Source: Achromobacter spanius
Lineage (GTDB): Bacteria > Pseudomonadota > Gammaproteobacteria > Burkholderiales > Burkholderiaceae_B
DNA: 64,000 nt
Direction: 5' to 3'
Assembly: GCF_029637605.1 (NCBI RefSeq)
Contig: NZ_CP121261.1
Span: 5,022,001 to 5,086,000, forward strand
Position 1 is the stretch's first letter; each line of letters starts with the position of its first letter. The translations under genes and the position numbers were made by a program. The notes beneath the pieces are model-generated. The model ran no database searches, was not told the origin of the DNA, and saw only the letters and a list, made by a program, of their open reading frames with translations. Positions 11,583 through 23,174 of this stretch are shown one piece after another.

Positions 11583-12335
11583 GTGATTGTTTACGAATAT
11601 CCCTTCAATGAGCGCATCCGCGCTTACCTGCGATTGGAATACCTGTTGGACAGGCTGTTCTTCTTTTCGCGGGCTGGGGACTCACGCCAACATCAGGTGG
11701 CCGTTACCTCTCTTTTCGATCTCCTCGACGCTTGCGAACGCACCGACGTGAAAGGCGCCGTGCTGCAAGACCTGGAGCGCCAGCGCACCGCGCTGATGGG
11801 GCTGCGCGATCACCCCGGCGTGGCGCAGGATGCGCTGGAAGGCATGCTGCGCGAATTGGAAAAGGTGGCCAGCGGCTTGGCCGCACCCGGTAAGACCGGG
11901 CAGTCCCTGCGCGAAAACGAATGGCTGACCAGCTTGCGCGGACGCCTGTCGGTGCCGGGCAGCGCGACGCAAGTGGACATGCCTTCTTACTTTGCCTGGC
12001 AAAACAAGTCCGAAGCCGCCCGCTGCGCGGACCTGCAGGCCTGGGTGTCTCCTTTCCTGGCCTTGTACGATGGCCTGACGCTGGCCTTGCGATTGCTGCG
12101 CGAATCCGGCCGCAAGACCGATATCGTGGCCGAGCAGGGCGCCTATCAGCAGATGCTGGGCGGCAAGCAATTCCAATTGCTGCGTGTCTGGGTAGATGAG
12201 GATCAAGGTTTGTTTCCCGAGATCAGCGCCAATAAGTACATGATCTGGATACGCTTTTCCACCCAGGACGGCGAATTCAAGCCCCAGCAGGTCGCCCGCG
12301 ACGTCGCCTTTCAAATGACCCTGTGCAGCTCGTAG
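11583..12335 (+). CDS. zapD: Cell division protein ZapD
   Basis: Z-ring-associated protein that crosslinks FtsZ filaments at midcell. The 250 residues match the family length and begin with the characteristic VYEYPFNERIRAYLRLEYLL; the C-terminal half contains the conserved ACGVSP-like region as CADLQAWVSPFL. The start is GTG 11583; no strong ribosome binding site is seen. The yacG gene that often follows zapD is absent: the TAG stop is itself part of the GTAGGATGGGT edge of a repeat and non-coding repeats follow. An insertion may have replaced the original 3' end and separated zapD from its usual neighbour. Confidence 0.93.
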   Translation: MIVYEYPFNERIRAYLRLEYLLDRLFFFSRAGDSRQHQVAVTSLFDLLDACERTDVKGAVLQDLERQRTALMGLRDHPGVAQDALEGMLRELEKVASGLAAPGKTGQSLRENEWLTSLRGRLSVPGSATQVDMPSYFAWQNKSEAARCADLQAWVSPFLALYDGLTLALRLLRESGRKTDIVAEQGAYQQMLGGKQFQLLRVWVDEDQGLFPEISANKYMIWIRFSTQDGEFKPQQVARDVAFQMTLCSS

Positions 12336-12613
12336 GATGGGTGCAGCGCGGAAGATCAGTGGCAAGAACCCCACCGTAAATCGCGCGAAACCCATCAAGC
12401 GGCCTTTGCGCTGTGGTCACCCTTTCCTAGAATTCAGCGCTGCCTGATGGGTTTCGCGCGATATCCAGTCGTGTTCTAGCGAACTGTCTCCCGCGCTCCA
12501 CCCATCCTACGATCAACATCGGGCCATCCCCCTGTGAACGCACACCCGTAGGATGGGTGCAGCGCGGCAAGCCCAAGCCAAGAACCCGGCCGCCCCAACG
12601 CGCGAAACCCATC
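12332..12613. repeat. Three interspersed copies of the GATGGGT palindrome
   Basis: Three units of the same family as the array at 2.6 kb, in alternating orientation: 12332-12398 (GTAGGATGGGTGCAGCGCGG to GCGCGAAACCCATCA), 12439-12511 (inverted) and 12548-12613. The middle parts differ between units. With the minisatellite that follows they fill the 528-bp gap between zapD and the efflux operon. No gene, in particular no yacG, is seen. Confidence 0.9.
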
Positions 12614-12616
12614 ACC

Positions 12617-12766
12617 CCCCCAACCCCATCCCCCCCAACCCCATCCCCCCCAACCCCATCCCCCCCAACCCCATCCCCCCCAACCCCATCCCCCCCAACC
12701 CCATCCCCCCCAACCCCATCCCCCCCAACCCCATCCCCCCCCAATCCCATCCCCCCCCAACCCGAT
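12617..12766. repeat. C-rich 15-bp minisatellite
   Basis: About ten tandem copies of AACCCCATCCCCCCC with a strict 15-bp period from 12622 to 12727. Two end copies are one base longer and slightly diverged (12743, 12759). It starts directly on the AACCCATCA edge of the preceding palindrome unit and looks like slippage amplification of that edge. It ends about 100 bp upstream of the efflux adaptor start. Confidence 0.93.
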
Positions 12767-12863
12767 TCTTGTTGCGGCCAGTTTCAACTGGGACTTCCAG
12801 CGCGCGAAACCGGGACCGACTAGTAGACAATACGGCTTTCTGCATTAGTGCCGGAACCGTTCC

Positions 12864-14129
12864 ATGTCCGAAAGTCGTCCTGTTTCCCAAGCTTCCCGCT
12901 GGAGCCGCCGCCGCGTTGTCGGGCTGGTGGTGTTGTTGCTGGTGGCGGCGGGTGTTGCCTGGTTTGCGCTGCGGCCCTCCCCAAAGCAAGCTGGGGCGCG
13001 GGGCCCGGGCGGGGCGCGTCCGTCGATGGCCGCCATGGCCAACATGCCCGTGCCGGTGCGCATTGCCACCGCCACCCAGCAGGACATCGACATCTACCTG
13101 AAGTCGCTTGGCACCGTTACCGCCTACAACACCGTCACCGTGCGTAGCCGCGTCAGTGGTGAGCTGGTGGACGTGGCCTTCCAGGAAGGCCAGCGCGTCA
13201 AGGCGGGCGACCTGTTGGCGCAGGTGGATCCGCGGGCGTTCCAGGTGGCGCTGGATCAGGCGCGCGGCACGCAGATGCAGAACCTGGCCCAGCTTGAAAA
13301 CGCGCGCCGCGACCTGCAGCGCTATCAGACCCTGTTCAAGCAAAACTCCATCGCCAAGCAGCAGGTGGATACGCAGGCCGCGCTGGTGCGCCAATACGAA
13401 GGCACCGTCAAAAGCGACCAGGCCAATGTCGACAACGCCAAGCTGCAACTGGACTATGCCCGCATCACCGCGCCCATCAGCGGCCGGCTGGGTTTGCGCC
13501 AGGTCGACCGCGGCAACCTGGTGTCCAGTTCGGACACCAACGGGCTCGTTGTCATCACCCAGACGCAACCGATCTCCGTCGTCTTCACCTTGCCCGAGAC
13601 CCAGCTACCCGAAGTGCGCGGTGAAATCGCCGCCGGCCGCACCCTGCCGGTTGACGCCTATGACCGCGCCGACACCCGCCGCATCGCCACCGGCGTGCTG
13701 GAAACGCTGGACAACCAGATCGACGTCACCACCGGCACCTTGAAGCTGAAAGCCAAGTTTGAAAACGCCGACGACGCGCTTTTTCCGAACCAGTTCGTCA
13801 ACGTGCGCCTGCACGTGCTGACGCGCAAGGACGTAACCGCCATCCCCACCGCCGCCGTGCAACAAGGCTCGGCCGGCGCCTTTGTCTTCCTGGTGCAGCA
13901 AGACGACACCATCGTCGTGCGCCCAGTGAAGTTGGGCGCCATCAACAACGGCATGGTGGCCGTGAACGAAGGGCTGCAGCCGGGTGATCGCGTCGTGACC
14001 GAAGGCACCGACCGCCTGCGCGCCGGCGCCAAGGTTGAAATCGTGGGCGGCGCCGAAGTCATTCCCGCCACCCGCGACAAGACGCTGGGCGCGGGTGCGC
14101 CGGCCGGCACCACGCCGCCGTCGAAATAA
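12864..14129 (+). CDS. RND efflux periplasmic adaptor (MdtA-like)
   Basis: Membrane-fusion subunit linking an inner-membrane RND pump to an outer-membrane channel. The 421 residues have an N-terminal anchor (residues 14-33, VVGLVVLLLVAAGVAW) without a lipobox. A lipoyl/barrel-sandwich part follows (VRSRVSGELVDVAFQEGQ), then a helical hairpin rich in Gln (about residues 130-195) and beta-barrel domains (ITAPISGRLGLRQVD). The tail is rich in Ala, Gly and Pro. ATG 12864 is preceded by GGAAC. The first permease starts 12 bp after the stop. MdtA/MuxA type is inferred from the presence of two different permeases downstream. Confidence 0.92.
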   Translation: MSESRPVSQASRWSRRRVVGLVVLLLVAAGVAWFALRPSPKQAGARGPGGARPSMAAMANMPVPVRIATATQQDIDIYLKSLGTVTAYNTVTVRSRVSGELVDVAFQEGQRVKAGDLLAQVDPRAFQVALDQARGTQMQNLAQLENARRDLQRYQTLFKQNSIAKQQVDTQAALVRQYEGTVKSDQANVDNAKLQLDYARITAPISGRLGLRQVDRGNLVSSSDTNGLVVITQTQPISVVFTLPETQLPEVRGEIAAGRTLPVDAYDRADTRRIATGVLETLDNQIDVTTGTLKLKAKFENADDALFPNQFVNVRLHVLTRKDVTAIPTAAVQQGSAGAFVFLVQQDDTIVVRPVKLGAINNGMVAVNEGLQPGDRVVTEGTDRLRAGAKVEIVGGAEVIPATRDKTLGAGAPAGTTPPSK

Positions 14130-14141
14130 GCCGAGCCCATC

Positions 14142-17100
14142 GTGAGTCCGTCGCGTCTGTTCATTCTGCGCCCCGTGGCCACCACGCTGGCGATGGTGGC
14201 CATCCTGATCGCCGGCTTCATCGCCTACCGGCTCTTGCCCGTGTCGGCGCTGCCCGAGGTAGACTACCCGACGATCCAGGTGGTGACGCTGTACCCGGGG
14301 GCAAGCCCCGACGTCATGACGTCCCTGGTCACGTCCCCGCTGGAACGGCAGTTTGGGCAGATGCCCGGCCTGAATCAGATGTCGTCCACCAGTTCGGGCG
14401 GCGCCTCGGTCATCACCATGCAGTTCAACCTGACGCTGCCGCTGGATGTGGCCGAGCAGCAGGTGCAGGCCGCCATCAACGCGGCGTCCAACCTGCTGCC
14501 CAGCGACCTGCCGGTGCCGCCCACCTACAACAAGGTGAACCCGGCCGATGCCGCCGTGCTGACGCTGGCCATCACGTCGCCCACCATGCCCTTGCCGCAG
14601 GTGCGCGACCTAGTCGACACGCGAGTCGCGCAGAAGCTGTCGCAGATACCGGGCGTGGGCCTGGTCAGCGTGGCGGGCGGGCAGCGTCCCGCCGTGCGCG
14701 TGCAGGTCAACCCGCAGGCGCTGGCCGCCAATGGGCTGGCGCTGTCGGACCTGCGTACCGCCATCGTGGGCGCCAATGTCAACCAGCCCAAGGGCAACCT
14801 GGACGGCCCGCTGCGGTCCACCACCATCAACGCCAACGATCAGTTGAAGTCGCCCACCGACTACAACGATCTGATCATCGCCTACAAGAACAACGCGCCG
14901 CTGCGCCTGTCCGACGTGGCGCGCGCGGTCGAGGGCGCCGAAGACACACGCCAGGCCGCATGGGTGGGCGACAAGCCCGCCATTCTTTTGAACATCCAGC
15001 GCCAGCCGGGCGCCAACGTGATCGACGTGGTCGACCGCATCCAGACGCTGTTGCCGCAGTTGCGCGCCGCCTTGCCGGCCACGCTGGACGTGACCGTCGT
15101 GTCCGACCGCACGCAGACCATCCGCGATTCCGTCGAAGACGTGAAGTTTGAAATGCTGCTGGCGGTGGCGCTGGTGGTCATGGTGACCTTTGTGTTCCTG
15201 CGCAGCCTGACCGCCACGCTAATCCCCAGCGTGGTGGTGCCGCTGTCGCTGGTGGGCACGTTCGGCGTCATGTACCTGGCCGGCTTCTCCATCAACAACC
15301 TGACCTTGATGGCGCTGACGATCGCCACCGGTTTCGTGGTGGACGACGCCATCGTCATGATCGAGAACATCGCGCGCCACCTTGAAGAAGGCGAAACGCC
15401 CATGCAGGCCGCGTTGAAGGGCGCCTCGCAGATCGGCTTCACGCTGATCTCGCTGACCTTCTCGCTGATCGCCGTGCTGATCCCGCTGCTGTTCATGACG
15501 GAAGTCGTGGGCCGCTTGTTCCGGGAATTCGCCATCACGCTGGCGGTATCCATCCTGATATCGCTGGTGGTTTCATTGACCTTGACGCCGATGATGTGCG
15601 CGCGCCTGCTGCGCGCCGAATCAGAACAGAAGCACGGCCGTTTTCATACCGCCACCGGCAACTTCATCGACCGCGTCATCGCCGGCTACGACCGCCTGCT
15701 GCAAGTGGTGCTGCGGCATCAGACGCTGACCCTGTTGGTGGCGCTGGGCACGTTCGCACTGACGGTGGTGTTGTACCTGATGGTGCCCAAGGGCTTTTTC
15801 CCGCAGCAGGACACCGGCCTGATCCAGGCCATTACGCAAGGCCCGCAATCCATCTCTTTCCCGGCCATGGCCGAACGCCAGCAGGCCGCGGCGCGCCTGG
15901 TGCTGGAAGACCCGGACGTGCAGGCGGTGTCGTCGTTCATCGGGGTTGACGGCAGCAACGCCACGCTTAGCGCCGGGCGTATGCAGATTGCGCTGAAACC
16001 GCAGGCCGAACGCAGCGGCGACCTGGCTACCGTCATGGCGCGCTTGCAGCAATCGCTGAGCAAGCAGGACGGGCTGACCGTCTACATGCAGCCCGTGCAA
16101 GACCTGACCATTGAAGACCGCGTCAGCCGCACGCAATACCAGATGACGCTGTCCAACCCCGACCTGAAGGTGCTGAGCGAATGGACGCCCAAGCTGGTGG
16201 AGCGGCTGCGCCAGGTGCCGGGCCTGAAAGACGTGACCGATGACCTGCAGGACGACGGCCTGCAAACCTGGGTCGAGATCGATCGCGATGCGGCGTCCCG
16301 CTTGGGCATCACCGCCGCCGTCATCGACGAGGCGCTTTACGACGCCTTCGGCCAACGCCTGATCTCCACGATTTTCACGCAGTCCAACCAATACCGCGTG
16401 GTGCTGGAAGTGCAGCCGCAGTTTCAGATGAACCCCGCCGCGCTGGGGCAGATCCACGTGCCCACCTCGGCCGGCACGCAGGTGCCCTTGTCGTCGGTGG
16501 CGCATATTTCCGAAGGCAAGACCGTGCTGGCGGTGAACCGCCTGGACCAGTTCCCCATGGTGACCGTGTCGTTCAATCTGGCGCCGGGCGCATCGCTGTC
16601 GAACGCGGTCGAGGCCATTACCGCCGCCGAGGCCGAGATCGGCATGCCCGCCAGCGTTGAAACCCGTTTCCAGGGGGCGGCGCAGGCGTTCCAGAATTCC
16701 CTGACCAGCACACTGTGGCTGATCCTGGCCGCCGTGGTCACCATGTATATCGTGCTGGGCGTGCTGTACGAAAGCTACATCCACCCCATCACCATCCTGT
16801 CGACCTTGCCGTCCGCCGGCGTGGGCGCCTTGCTGGCCTTGCTGATCAGCGGCACCGAGCTGGACATGATCGGCATCATCGGCATCATCCTCTTGATCGG
16901 CATCGTGAAAAAGAACGCCATCATGATGATCGACTTCGCGCTGGACGCCGAGCGCAAGCGGGGCTTGAGCCCGCGCGCGGCCATTCACGAAGCGGCGCTG
17001 CTGCGCTTTCGGCCCATCTTGATGACGACGCTGGCCGCCTTGTTCGGCGCCTTGCCGCTGATGCTGTCCACCGGCACGGGGGCGGAACTGCGCCAGCCGC

Positions 17101-17240
17101 TGGGCCTGGTGATGGTGGGCGGTCTGTTGCTTAGCCAGGTGCTTACGCTGTTCACCACACCGGTCATCTACCTGATGTTCGACCGCCTGTCGCGCCGTTG
17201 GCGTGGCGTGCGCGAGCCGGCGGCCGGGGATGCGTCATGA
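14142..17240 (+). CDS. RND efflux permease 1 (MdtB-like)
   Basis: Proton-driven inner-membrane pump subunit of the HAE1 family, 1032 residues. It has the usual duplicated layout: TM1, a large periplasmic loop, TM2-6, TM7, a second loop and TM8-12. Proton-relay residues are visible as the adjacent Asp pair in TM4 ([13 protein letters not shown]) and Lys in TM10 ([16 protein letters not shown]). The GTG start at 14142 opens [18 protein letters not shown], the typical beginning. It overlaps the next permease by 4 bp (ATGA), so the two are coupled. The two non-identical permeases suggest a heteromeric trimer as in MdtBC. Confidence 0.94.
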   Translation: MSPSRLFILRPVATTLAMVAILIAGFIAYRLLPVSALPEVDYPTIQVVTLYPGASPDVMTSLVTSPLERQFGQMPGLNQMSSTSSGGASVITMQFNLTLPLDVAEQQVQAAINAASNLLPSDLPVPPTYNKVNPADAAVLTLAITSPTMPLPQVRDLVDTRVAQKLSQIPGVGLVSVAGGQRPAVRVQVNPQALAANGLALSDLRTAIVGANVNQPKGNLDGPLRSTTINANDQLKSPTDYNDLIIAYKNNAPLRLSDVARAVEGAEDTRQAAWVGDKPAILLNIQRQPGANVIDVVDRIQTLLPQLRAALPATLDVTVVSDRTQTIRDSVEDVKFEMLLAVALVVMVTFVFLRSLTATLIPSVVVPLSLVGTFGVMYLAGFSINNLTLMALTIATGFVVDDAIVMIENIARHLEEGETPMQAALKGASQIGFTLISLTFSLIAVLIPLLFMTEVVGRLFREFAITLAVSILISLVVSLTLTPMMCARLLRAESEQKHGRFHTATGNFIDRVIAGYDRLLQVVLRHQTLTLLVALGTFALTVVLYLMVPKGFFPQQDTGLIQAITQGPQSISFPAMAERQQAAARLVLEDPDVQAVSSFIGVDGSNATLSAGRMQIALKPQAERSGDLATVMARLQQSLSKQDGLTVYMQPVQDLTIEDRVSRTQYQMTLSNPDLKVLSEWTPKLVERLRQVPGLKDVTDDLQDDGLQTWVEIDRDAASRLGITAAVIDEALYDAFGQRLISTIFTQSNQYRVVLEVQPQFQMNPAALGQIHVPTSAGTQVPLSSVAHISEGKTVLAVNRLDQFPMVTVSFNLAPGASLSNAVEAITAAEAEIGMPASVETRFQGAAQAFQNSLTSTLWLILAAVVTMYIVLGVLYESYIHPITILSTLPSAGVGALLALLISGTELDMIGIIGIILLIGIVKKNAIMMIDFALDAERKRGLSPRAAIHEAALLRFRPILMTTLAALFGALPLMLSTGTGAELRQPLGLVMVGGLLLSQVLTLFTTPVIYLMFDRLSRRWRGVREPAAGDAS

Positions 17241-20200
17241 TTCTGTCGGCGCCTTTCATCATGCGGCCGGTAGCGACCACGCTGCTTAGCCTGGCGGTGG
17301 TGATGGCGGGCTTGCTGGCGTTCTTCCTGCTGCCGGTGGCGCCCCTGCCGCAGGTGGACATCCCCACGATTTCGGTGTCGGCCAGCCTGCCCGGCGCCAG
17401 CCCCGAAACCATGGCGTCCAGCGTGGCCACGCCGCTGGAACGGTCGCTGGGCAGCATTGCCGGCGTGACCGAGATGACGTCGCGCAGCTCGCAGGGATCA
17501 ACCCGCATCACCTTGCAGTTCGATCTGTCGCGCGACATCAACGGCGCCGCGCGCGACGTGCAGGCCGCCATCAACGCGGCGCGCTCGCTCTTGCCAACCA
17601 GCTTGCGCAGCAACCCCACGTATCACAAGTCCAACCCGTCGGACGCGCCCATCATGACCTTGGCGCTGACGTCCGACACGTTGAGCCAGGGCCAGTTGTA
17701 CGACATTGCCTCCACCATCGTGGCGCAGAAGCTGGCGCAGGTGGACGGGGTGGGCGAGGTCACGGTGGGCGGCAGTTCGCTGCCGGCCGTGCGCGTTACC
17801 GTGCTGCCCGGCGCGCTGGCCAACCAGGGCGTGTCGCTGGACCAGTTGCGCACCACCCTGGCCAACGCCAACGCGAACCGGCCCAAGGGTGTGTTGGAAA
17901 ACGACCGCTACCACTGGCAGATCATGGTCAGCGATCAGCTCAGCCGCGCCGAGCAATACCGGCCGCTGATCGTCGCCTGGAAAGACGGCGCGCCGGTGCG
18001 CGTGTCGGACGTGGCCAAGGTGGAAGATTCCGTTGAAGACCTTTACCAGACCGGCTTCTACAACGATCGCAAGGCCATCCTGATGATCGTGCGGCGCCAG
18101 GCCGACGCCAACATCATCGAAGCCGTCGACGCCGTGCGCGCACAACTGCCCATGCTGCAGGCGCTGATGCCGGCCGACGTGAACATGACGGTGGCGCAAG
18201 ACCGCACGCCCAGCATTCGCGCGTCGCTGCACGAGGCCGAGCTGACGCTGATCATTGCCGTTGGCCTGGTGGTGCTGGTGGTGCTGTTGTTCCTGCGGCG
18301 CTGGCGCGCGGCCATCATCCCCAGCGTGGCGGTGCCGGTGTCTTTGATTGGCACCTTCTGCATCATGTATATGTGCGGGTTCACGCTGAACACCATTTCG
18401 CTGATGGCGCTGATCGTGGCCACGGGCTTTGTGGTGGATGACGCCATTGTGGTGCTGGAAAACATCATGCGGCACGTGGAAAACGGCATGTCGCCAATGC
18501 GGGCGGCGCTGCGCGGCTCGCGCGAGGTGGGCTTTACCGTGCTGTCCATGAGCCTGTCGCTGGTGGCGGTATTCATTCCGATCCTGCTGATGGGCGGCGT
18601 GGTCGGCCGTCTGTTCCGCGAATTCGCGGTGACCTTATCGGCCGCCATCATGGTGTCGCTGGTGGTGTCGCTGACCTTGACACCGATGATGTGCGCGCGT
18701 CTGCTGCGCCCCGAACCGAAAGACGCCAAGCCGCCGGGCCGCCTGGCGCAATGGGCCGAACGCGGCTTCGAGGCCATGCTGGACGGCTACCGCCGCAGCC
18801 TGCGCTGGGCCTTGGCGCATGGCCGGTTGATGATGTTGACACTGGCGGTGGCCGTGGGCCTGAACGTGTACCTGTACATGGCGGTGCCCAAGGGATTTTT
18901 TCCGCAGCAGGACACGGGCCAGTTGCTGGGCTTTTTCCGGGTGGACCAGGGCACGTCGTTCCAGGCCACGGTGCCCAAGCTGGATGCGCTGCGCAAGGTG
19001 GTGCTGGCGGATCCGGCCGTGCAAAGCATGACGGGCTACGCGGGCGGGCGCGGCGGCAGCAACAGCAGCTTCATGCAGATCCAGCTCAAGCCCCTGGAAG
19101 AGCGCAAGGTGTCGGCCGACGACGTCATCAACCGCCTGCGCGGCAAGCTGCAGAACATGCCGGGGGCGCGCATGTTCCTGGTGTCGCAGCAAGACATCCG
19201 CATCGGCGGGCGTCAAAGCCAGGGGTCTTACGACTACACGTTGATGTCCGGCGACCTGCAACTGCTGCGCACCTGGATGCCCAAGGTGCAGCAGGCCATG
19301 GCCAAGATTCCCGAGATCACCGACGTGGATACCGATGTCGAGGACAAGGGCCGGCAGATTGACCTGGTGATCGACCGCGAGGCCGCGACCCGGCTGGGCG
19401 TGAGCATGTCCACGATATCGACCGTGCTGAACAATTCTTTCAGCCAGCGCCAGGTGTCGGTCATGTACGGCCCGCTGAACCAGTATCACGTGGTGCTGGG
19501 GCTGGAACCGAAGTTTGCCGAAGATATTGAATCGCTCAAGCAGGTTGAAGTGATTACGTCGACCGGCGCGCGCGTGCCGCTGCTGGCGTTTGCCCGGCTG
19601 GAAAATTCCAACGCGCCGCTCAGCGTGCAACACCAGGGCCTGTTCGTGGCGGACACCGTGTCGTTCAGCCTGGCGCCTGGCGTGTCGCTGGGGCAGGCCA
19701 CGGCCGCCATCGACGCGGCGGTGGCGCGCATTGGTCTGCCGTCGGATCAGATCCAGGCCGGCTTCCAGGGTACGGCGGCGGCCTTGCAGCAGACCTTGTC
19801 GCAACAGCCGTGGCTGATCCTGGCGGCGCTGGTCACCATGTACATCGTGCTGGGCATTCTGTACGAAAGCTTCGTGCATCCGCTGACGATCCTGTCGACG
19901 CTGCCGTCGGCCGGGCTGGGGGCATTGCTGGCCTTGCTGCTGGTGCGTCACGACTTCACCTTGATTGCGCTGATCGGTGTGTTCCTGTTGATCGGCATCG
20001 TGAAAAAGAACGCCATCATGATGGTGGACTTTGCGCTGGAAGCCCAGCGGGTCCAGGGCATGGCGCCGCGCGAGGCCATCTTCCAGGCATGCGTGACGCG
20101 CTTTCGCCCGATCATGATGACGACCATGGCCGCCATTTTCGGCGCGTTGCCGCTGGTGCTGGCCACCGGCGCCGGTGTCGAGATGCGCCAGCCCTTGGGC

Positions 20201-20350
20201 ATTACCATCGTGGGCGGCCTGGTGCTCAGCCAGATCCTGACGCTGTACACCACGCCCGTGGTTTATCTTTACCTGGACCGATTTCGCCTGTGGGCCGCGC
20301 GCGGGCGCGGCCGGCGCAAAGACGCCCCTGCTTCCATAGAACCTACATGA
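17237..20350 (+). CDS. RND efflux permease 2 (MdtC-like)
   Basis: Second HAE1-type RND permease, 1037 residues from ATG 17237 ([19 protein letters not shown]). The ATGA overlap with the preceding stop fixes this start; an in-frame codon at 17198 would add a non-family leader. TM4 carries [13 protein letters not shown] and TM10 [16 protein letters not shown], so both permeases keep the proton relay. It overlaps the outer-membrane factor gene by 4 bp. It is clearly paralogous to the upstream permease but not a recent duplicate. Confidence 0.94.
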   Translation: MILSAPFIMRPVATTLLSLAVVMAGLLAFFLLPVAPLPQVDIPTISVSASLPGASPETMASSVATPLERSLGSIAGVTEMTSRSSQGSTRITLQFDLSRDINGAARDVQAAINAARSLLPTSLRSNPTYHKSNPSDAPIMTLALTSDTLSQGQLYDIASTIVAQKLAQVDGVGEVTVGGSSLPAVRVTVLPGALANQGVSLDQLRTTLANANANRPKGVLENDRYHWQIMVSDQLSRAEQYRPLIVAWKDGAPVRVSDVAKVEDSVEDLYQTGFYNDRKAILMIVRRQADANIIEAVDAVRAQLPMLQALMPADVNMTVAQDRTPSIRASLHEAELTLIIAVGLVVLVVLLFLRRWRAAIIPSVAVPVSLIGTFCIMYMCGFTLNTISLMALIVATGFVVDDAIVVLENIMRHVENGMSPMRAALRGSREVGFTVLSMSLSLVAVFIPILLMGGVVGRLFREFAVTLSAAIMVSLVVSLTLTPMMCARLLRPEPKDAKPPGRLAQWAERGFEAMLDGYRRSLRWALAHGRLMMLTLAVAVGLNVYLYMAVPKGFFPQQDTGQLLGFFRVDQGTSFQATVPKLDALRKVVLADPAVQSMTGYAGGRGGSNSSFMQIQLKPLEERKVSADDVINRLRGKLQNMPGARMFLVSQQDIRIGGRQSQGSYDYTLMSGDLQLLRTWMPKVQQAMAKIPEITDVDTDVEDKGRQIDLVIDREAATRLGVSMSTISTVLNNSFSQRQVSVMYGPLNQYHVVLGLEPKFAEDIESLKQVEVITSTGARVPLLAFARLENSNAPLSVQHQGLFVADTVSFSLAPGVSLGQATAAIDAAVARIGLPSDQIQAGFQGTAAALQQTLSQQPWLILAALVTMYIVLGILYESFVHPLTILSTLPSAGLGALLALLLVRHDFTLIALIGVFLLIGIVKKNAIMMVDFALEAQRVQGMAPREAIFQACVTRFRPIMMTTMAAIFGALPLVLATGAGVEMRQPLGITIVGGLVLSQILTLYTTPVVYLYLDRFRLWAARGRGRRKDAPASIEPT

Positions 20351-21909
20351 TCCGACCCAAGCCGCTTGTCACCACCCGTCTTCCTCGCAGCGCCATCACG
20401 TTGGCGCTGTGCGCGCTGCTGGGCGCCTGCGCGGTAGGCCCCGATTACCAACGCCCCGAATTGGATGTGGGCGCGTCCTACAAGGAAGCCCAGGGCCAGC
20501 AGCAGGTGGAGGGCTGGAAGCCGGCCCAGCCGCGCGACGAAGCGGACCGTGGCAAGTGGTGGCTGGTGTATGGGGACGACACGCTGGACGCCTTGGTGGA
20601 ACGCCTGAACACGTCGAACCAGACCATCGCGCAGGCCGAAGCCAATTACCGCCAGGCGCTGGGCCTGGTGCGCGCCGCGCGCGCCGGTTTCTATCCCACC
20701 GTGGGCGCCAGCGCGGGCGCATCGCGCGCGGGTGTTGGCAACGGGTCATCGTCATCGACCAACGGCAGCAACGTGTCCAACCAGTATTCCGTGACCGGCA
20801 GCGTCAGTTGGGAAGTGGACGTGTGGGGCCGCGTGCGGCGAAGCACCGAGTCGTCCGAGGCCAGCGCGGCCGCCAGCCTGGCGGACCTGGGCGCCACCCG
20901 CCTGAGCGCGCAAGCGGCGCTGGTGCAAACCTATTTCCAGTTGCGCGTGCTGGACGAACAGAAGCGCCTGCTGGACGCCACGGTGGCGGCCTATGAACGG
21001 TCGTTGAAGCTGACGCAGAACCGCTACGAGGTCGGCGTGGCGGGGCAGGCCGATGTGGCGGTGGCGCGCACGCAGGTGGAAAGCACGCGCGCGCAGTCTA
21101 TCGATCTGGACTGGCAGCGCGGCCAGTACGAGCACGCCATTGCGGTGTTGATGGGCCAGGCGCCGTCGCAATTCGGCCTGCCGCCCGCCGTCTTCACCTT
21201 GCAGTTGCCGCAGATTCCGGTGGGCCTGCCGTCCGAGCTGCTCGAGCGCCGTCCGGACATCGCCGCGGCCGAGCGCCGCGCGGCAGCCGCCAATGCGCAG
21301 ATTGGCGTGGCGCAAGCCGCGTGGTTCCCGTCGTTGATCCTGTCGGCCGACGGCGGTTTTCGCAACGGCCAGTTCGCGGACTTGCTGACCGCGCCCGCGC
21401 GCTTCTGGTCGCTGGGGCCGGCGCTGGCGCTGACGATCTTCGATGGCGGCGCGCGCGCCGCGCAGGTCGAACAGGCACGCGCCGCCTATGACTCGCAGGC
21501 CGCCGCCTACCGCCAGGCGGCGTTGGTGGGGCTGCGCGAAGTCGAGGACTATCTGATCCAGCTCCGGGTCATGGAACAAGAACAGATCGTGCAACGCCGC
21601 GCGCTGGAGTCCGCGCGCGAATCGCTGCGCCTGATCCAGAACCAATACCAGGCCGGGCTGGTGGATTACTTGAGCGTGGCGGTGGTGGACGCCACCGCGC
21701 TCAACAGCGAACGCAATGCGCTAAGCCTGTTGGGCACGCGTCTGTTGGCCAGCGTGAACCTGATCGTGGCCCTGGGCGGCGGCTGGGAGGAGGCTTCTCA
21801 GGAAGCCCCGATAACCCAGGGGGGCCAAGGAACACAGCAGCCCCCGGTGTCCCAGGAAACCCAGGAATCGCAGGTGTCCCAACAGCCCGCGGTGCCGCAA
21901 GGATCCTAG
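20347..21909 (+). CDS. Outer-membrane efflux channel, NodT/OprM-type lipoprotein
   Basis: Forms the trimeric outer-membrane exit duct of the RND pump. The start is ATG 20347, overlapping the preceding stop by 4 bp, giving 520 residues. A signal peptide ends in a lipobox ([15 protein letters not shown], Cys near residue 24) typical of NodT-family channels. Two repeats of the helical barrel follow, with [20 protein letters not shown] in the first and [16 protein letters not shown] in the second. The last 40 residues are Gln-, Ser- and Pro-rich ([19 protein letters not shown]), an unusual tail of simple sequence. Last gene of the efflux operon. Confidence 0.93.
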   Translation: MIRPKPLVTTRLPRSAITLALCALLGACAVGPDYQRPELDVGASYKEAQGQQQVEGWKPAQPRDEADRGKWWLVYGDDTLDALVERLNTSNQTIAQAEANYRQALGLVRAARAGFYPTVGASAGASRAGVGNGSSSSTNGSNVSNQYSVTGSVSWEVDVWGRVRRSTESSEASAAASLADLGATRLSAQAALVQTYFQLRVLDEQKRLLDATVAAYERSLKLTQNRYEVGVAGQADVAVARTQVESTRAQSIDLDWQRGQYEHAIAVLMGQAPSQFGLPPAVFTLQLPQIPVGLPSELLERRPDIAAAERRAAAANAQIGVAQAAWFPSLILSADGGFRNGQFADLLTAPARFWSLGPALALTIFDGGARAAQVEQARAAYDSQAAAYRQAALVGLREVEDYLIQLRVMEQEQIVQRRALESARESLRLIQNQYQAGLVDYLSVAVVDATALNSERNALSLLGTRLLASVNLIVALGGGWEEASQEAPITQGGQGTQQPPVSQETQESQVSQQPAVPQGS

Positions 21910-21954
21910 GGAATTGCCGAGGCTAGGGATTACGCCTAATTCTCTTTGCTGTCG

Positions 21955-22011
21955 TTGACAAGCTTTCGGCGCCGGTTCTTAATGCGGGAAAAGTGACCGC
22001 ATGGTCACTTT
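21955..22011 (+). promoter_or_regulatory. Sigma70-type promoter with palindromic operator A
   Basis: TTGACA at 21955-21960, a 17-bp spacer, then CTTAAT at 21978-21983. A palindrome covers 21990-22011: AAAGTGAC, 6-bp spacer, GTCACTTT, sitting on the expected transcription start. A binding protein there would block initiation of the Bug-protein gene at 22091. In transcription orientation the central 20 bases match operator B at 32068-32093 at 16 positions. Confidence 0.75.
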
Positions 22012-22090
22012 CGCTGTGCATGACGTCATGCTGCACCGACGCCGACTTCCGTTTGATCACACGAACACAATCATGCGAAGGGGAAAGAGG

Positions 22091-23107
22091 ATGGGCTGGT
22101 CATTTCAATGGCGGACCACCGCCAGTGCCGGGCGCTGGGCAGGCAAGGCGACTTCTGCCGCGGCAGCCGCCACGCTGGTGTTTTCCGCGGCCGCATCCGC
22201 ACAGACTTGGCCCACGCGGCCCATCACTCTGATCGTGCCGTTTCCGGCGGGCGGCACCACCGACCTCTTTGCGCGAACCATCGCGCAGCACATGGCGCCC
22301 ACGCTGGGCCAGTCCATCGTGGTTGAAAACAAGCCGGGCGCGGCGGGCAACCTGGGCGTAGCCGCCGCAACGCGCGCCGCGCCGGATGGCTACACGATTG
22401 TGCTGGGGTCCATTGGCACGCAGACGGTCAACCAATATCTGTACAGCAACATCGGCTTCAACCCGGCCACCGACCTGGTGCCGCTGGGCATCATCGCGTC
22501 CACGCCCAACGTGATGGCGGTGGCCGCCACGTCGCCATGGCGCAATCTGGATGACGTGATGAAGGCGGTGAAGAAGGACCCGGGCAAGTATTCCTATGCC
22601 TCGCCCGGCATTGGCTCATCGGTGCATCTGACCGGCGCCTACTTCGAATCCTTGGCGGGCTTGCAGATGCTGCACGTGCCGTTCAAGGGATCGTCGGCGG
22701 CGATACCCGCCGTGATCGGTGGCCAGGTCGACATCCTGATGGACAACCTGCCCAGTTCCATGGCGGCCATGAAACCGGGCGGACGCCTGCGCGGTATTGC
22801 CGTCACGTCGGCCCAACGCAGCCCGGCCGCGCCCGACCTGCCGACGATGGCTGAAGCTGGCTTGCCCGGCTTTGAGGTCACCGCCTGGTCCGGCCTGTAT
22901 GCGCCGCGCGGCACACCGGCGCCGGTGGTCGACAAGCTGATCGCCGCCATGAAGCAGGCCCTGAAAGCGCCCGAGCTACAGCAATCGCTGGCGCAAGGCG
23001 GCGCCACGCCAGGCAATGTCTTTGGCGCCGATCTGGCCGCGTTTGAAGAGCAGGAACGCGGCAAGTGGAGCAAGCTGATCCAAAGCCGAGGCATCAAGGC
23101 CGACTGA
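22091..23107 (+). CDS. Bug-family tripartite tricarboxylate transporter binding protein
   Basis: Periplasmic binding protein of the TctC/Bug family, greatly expanded in Bordetella and Achromobacter; it usually binds carboxylates or amino acids. The start chosen is ATG 22091, 7 bp after AAGGGGA; upstream in-frame starts at 22001 and 22073 lie in or near the operator. That gives 338 residues: signal peptide to about residue 40 (TLVFSAAASAQTWP), then the family signature WPTRPITLIVPFPAGGTTD and the second conserved block AAATRAAPDGYTIVLG. No TctA/TctB permease is adjacent. It faces the dadA-like gene tail to tail and shares an operator with the operon at 32 kb, so it probably serves the same substrate class. 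Confidence 0.92.
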   Translation: MGWSFQWRTTASAGRWAGKATSAAAAATLVFSAAASAQTWPTRPITLIVPFPAGGTTDLFARTIAQHMAPTLGQSIVVENKPGAAGNLGVAAATRAAPDGYTIVLGSIGTQTVNQYLYSNIGFNPATDLVPLGIIASTPNVMAVAATSPWRNLDDVMKAVKKDPGKYSYASPGIGSSVHLTGAYFESLAGLQMLHVPFKGSSAAIPAVIGGQVDILMDNLPSSMAAMKPGGRLRGIAVTSAQRSPAAPDLPTMAEAGLPGFEVTAWSGLYAPRGTPAPVVDKLIAAMKQALKAPELQQSLAQGGATPGNVFGADLAAFEEQERGKWSKLIQSRGIKAD

Positions 23108-23174
23108 TTATGCGGGCGCAGGCGGCAGCTACTCTCCGCCTACGCCAGCGCCTACGCAACGCCAACGCTCACGC

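Noticed and set aside
12557..12823. A proline-rich peptide frame (repeated NPIPP or PTPSP) in the minisatellite.
   Set aside because: The 15-bp period makes every frame open; no start signal, and the array is plainly DNA slippage.
12336..12863. A yacG gene downstream of zapD.
   Set aside because: No frame with the expected four-cysteine zinc motif is present; the gap is repeats only.
19810..20346. Extension of the outer-membrane channel gene upstream into the second RND permease gene.
   Set aside because: The frame is open there by chance; the lipoprotein signal peptide and the ATGA overlap fix the start at 20347.
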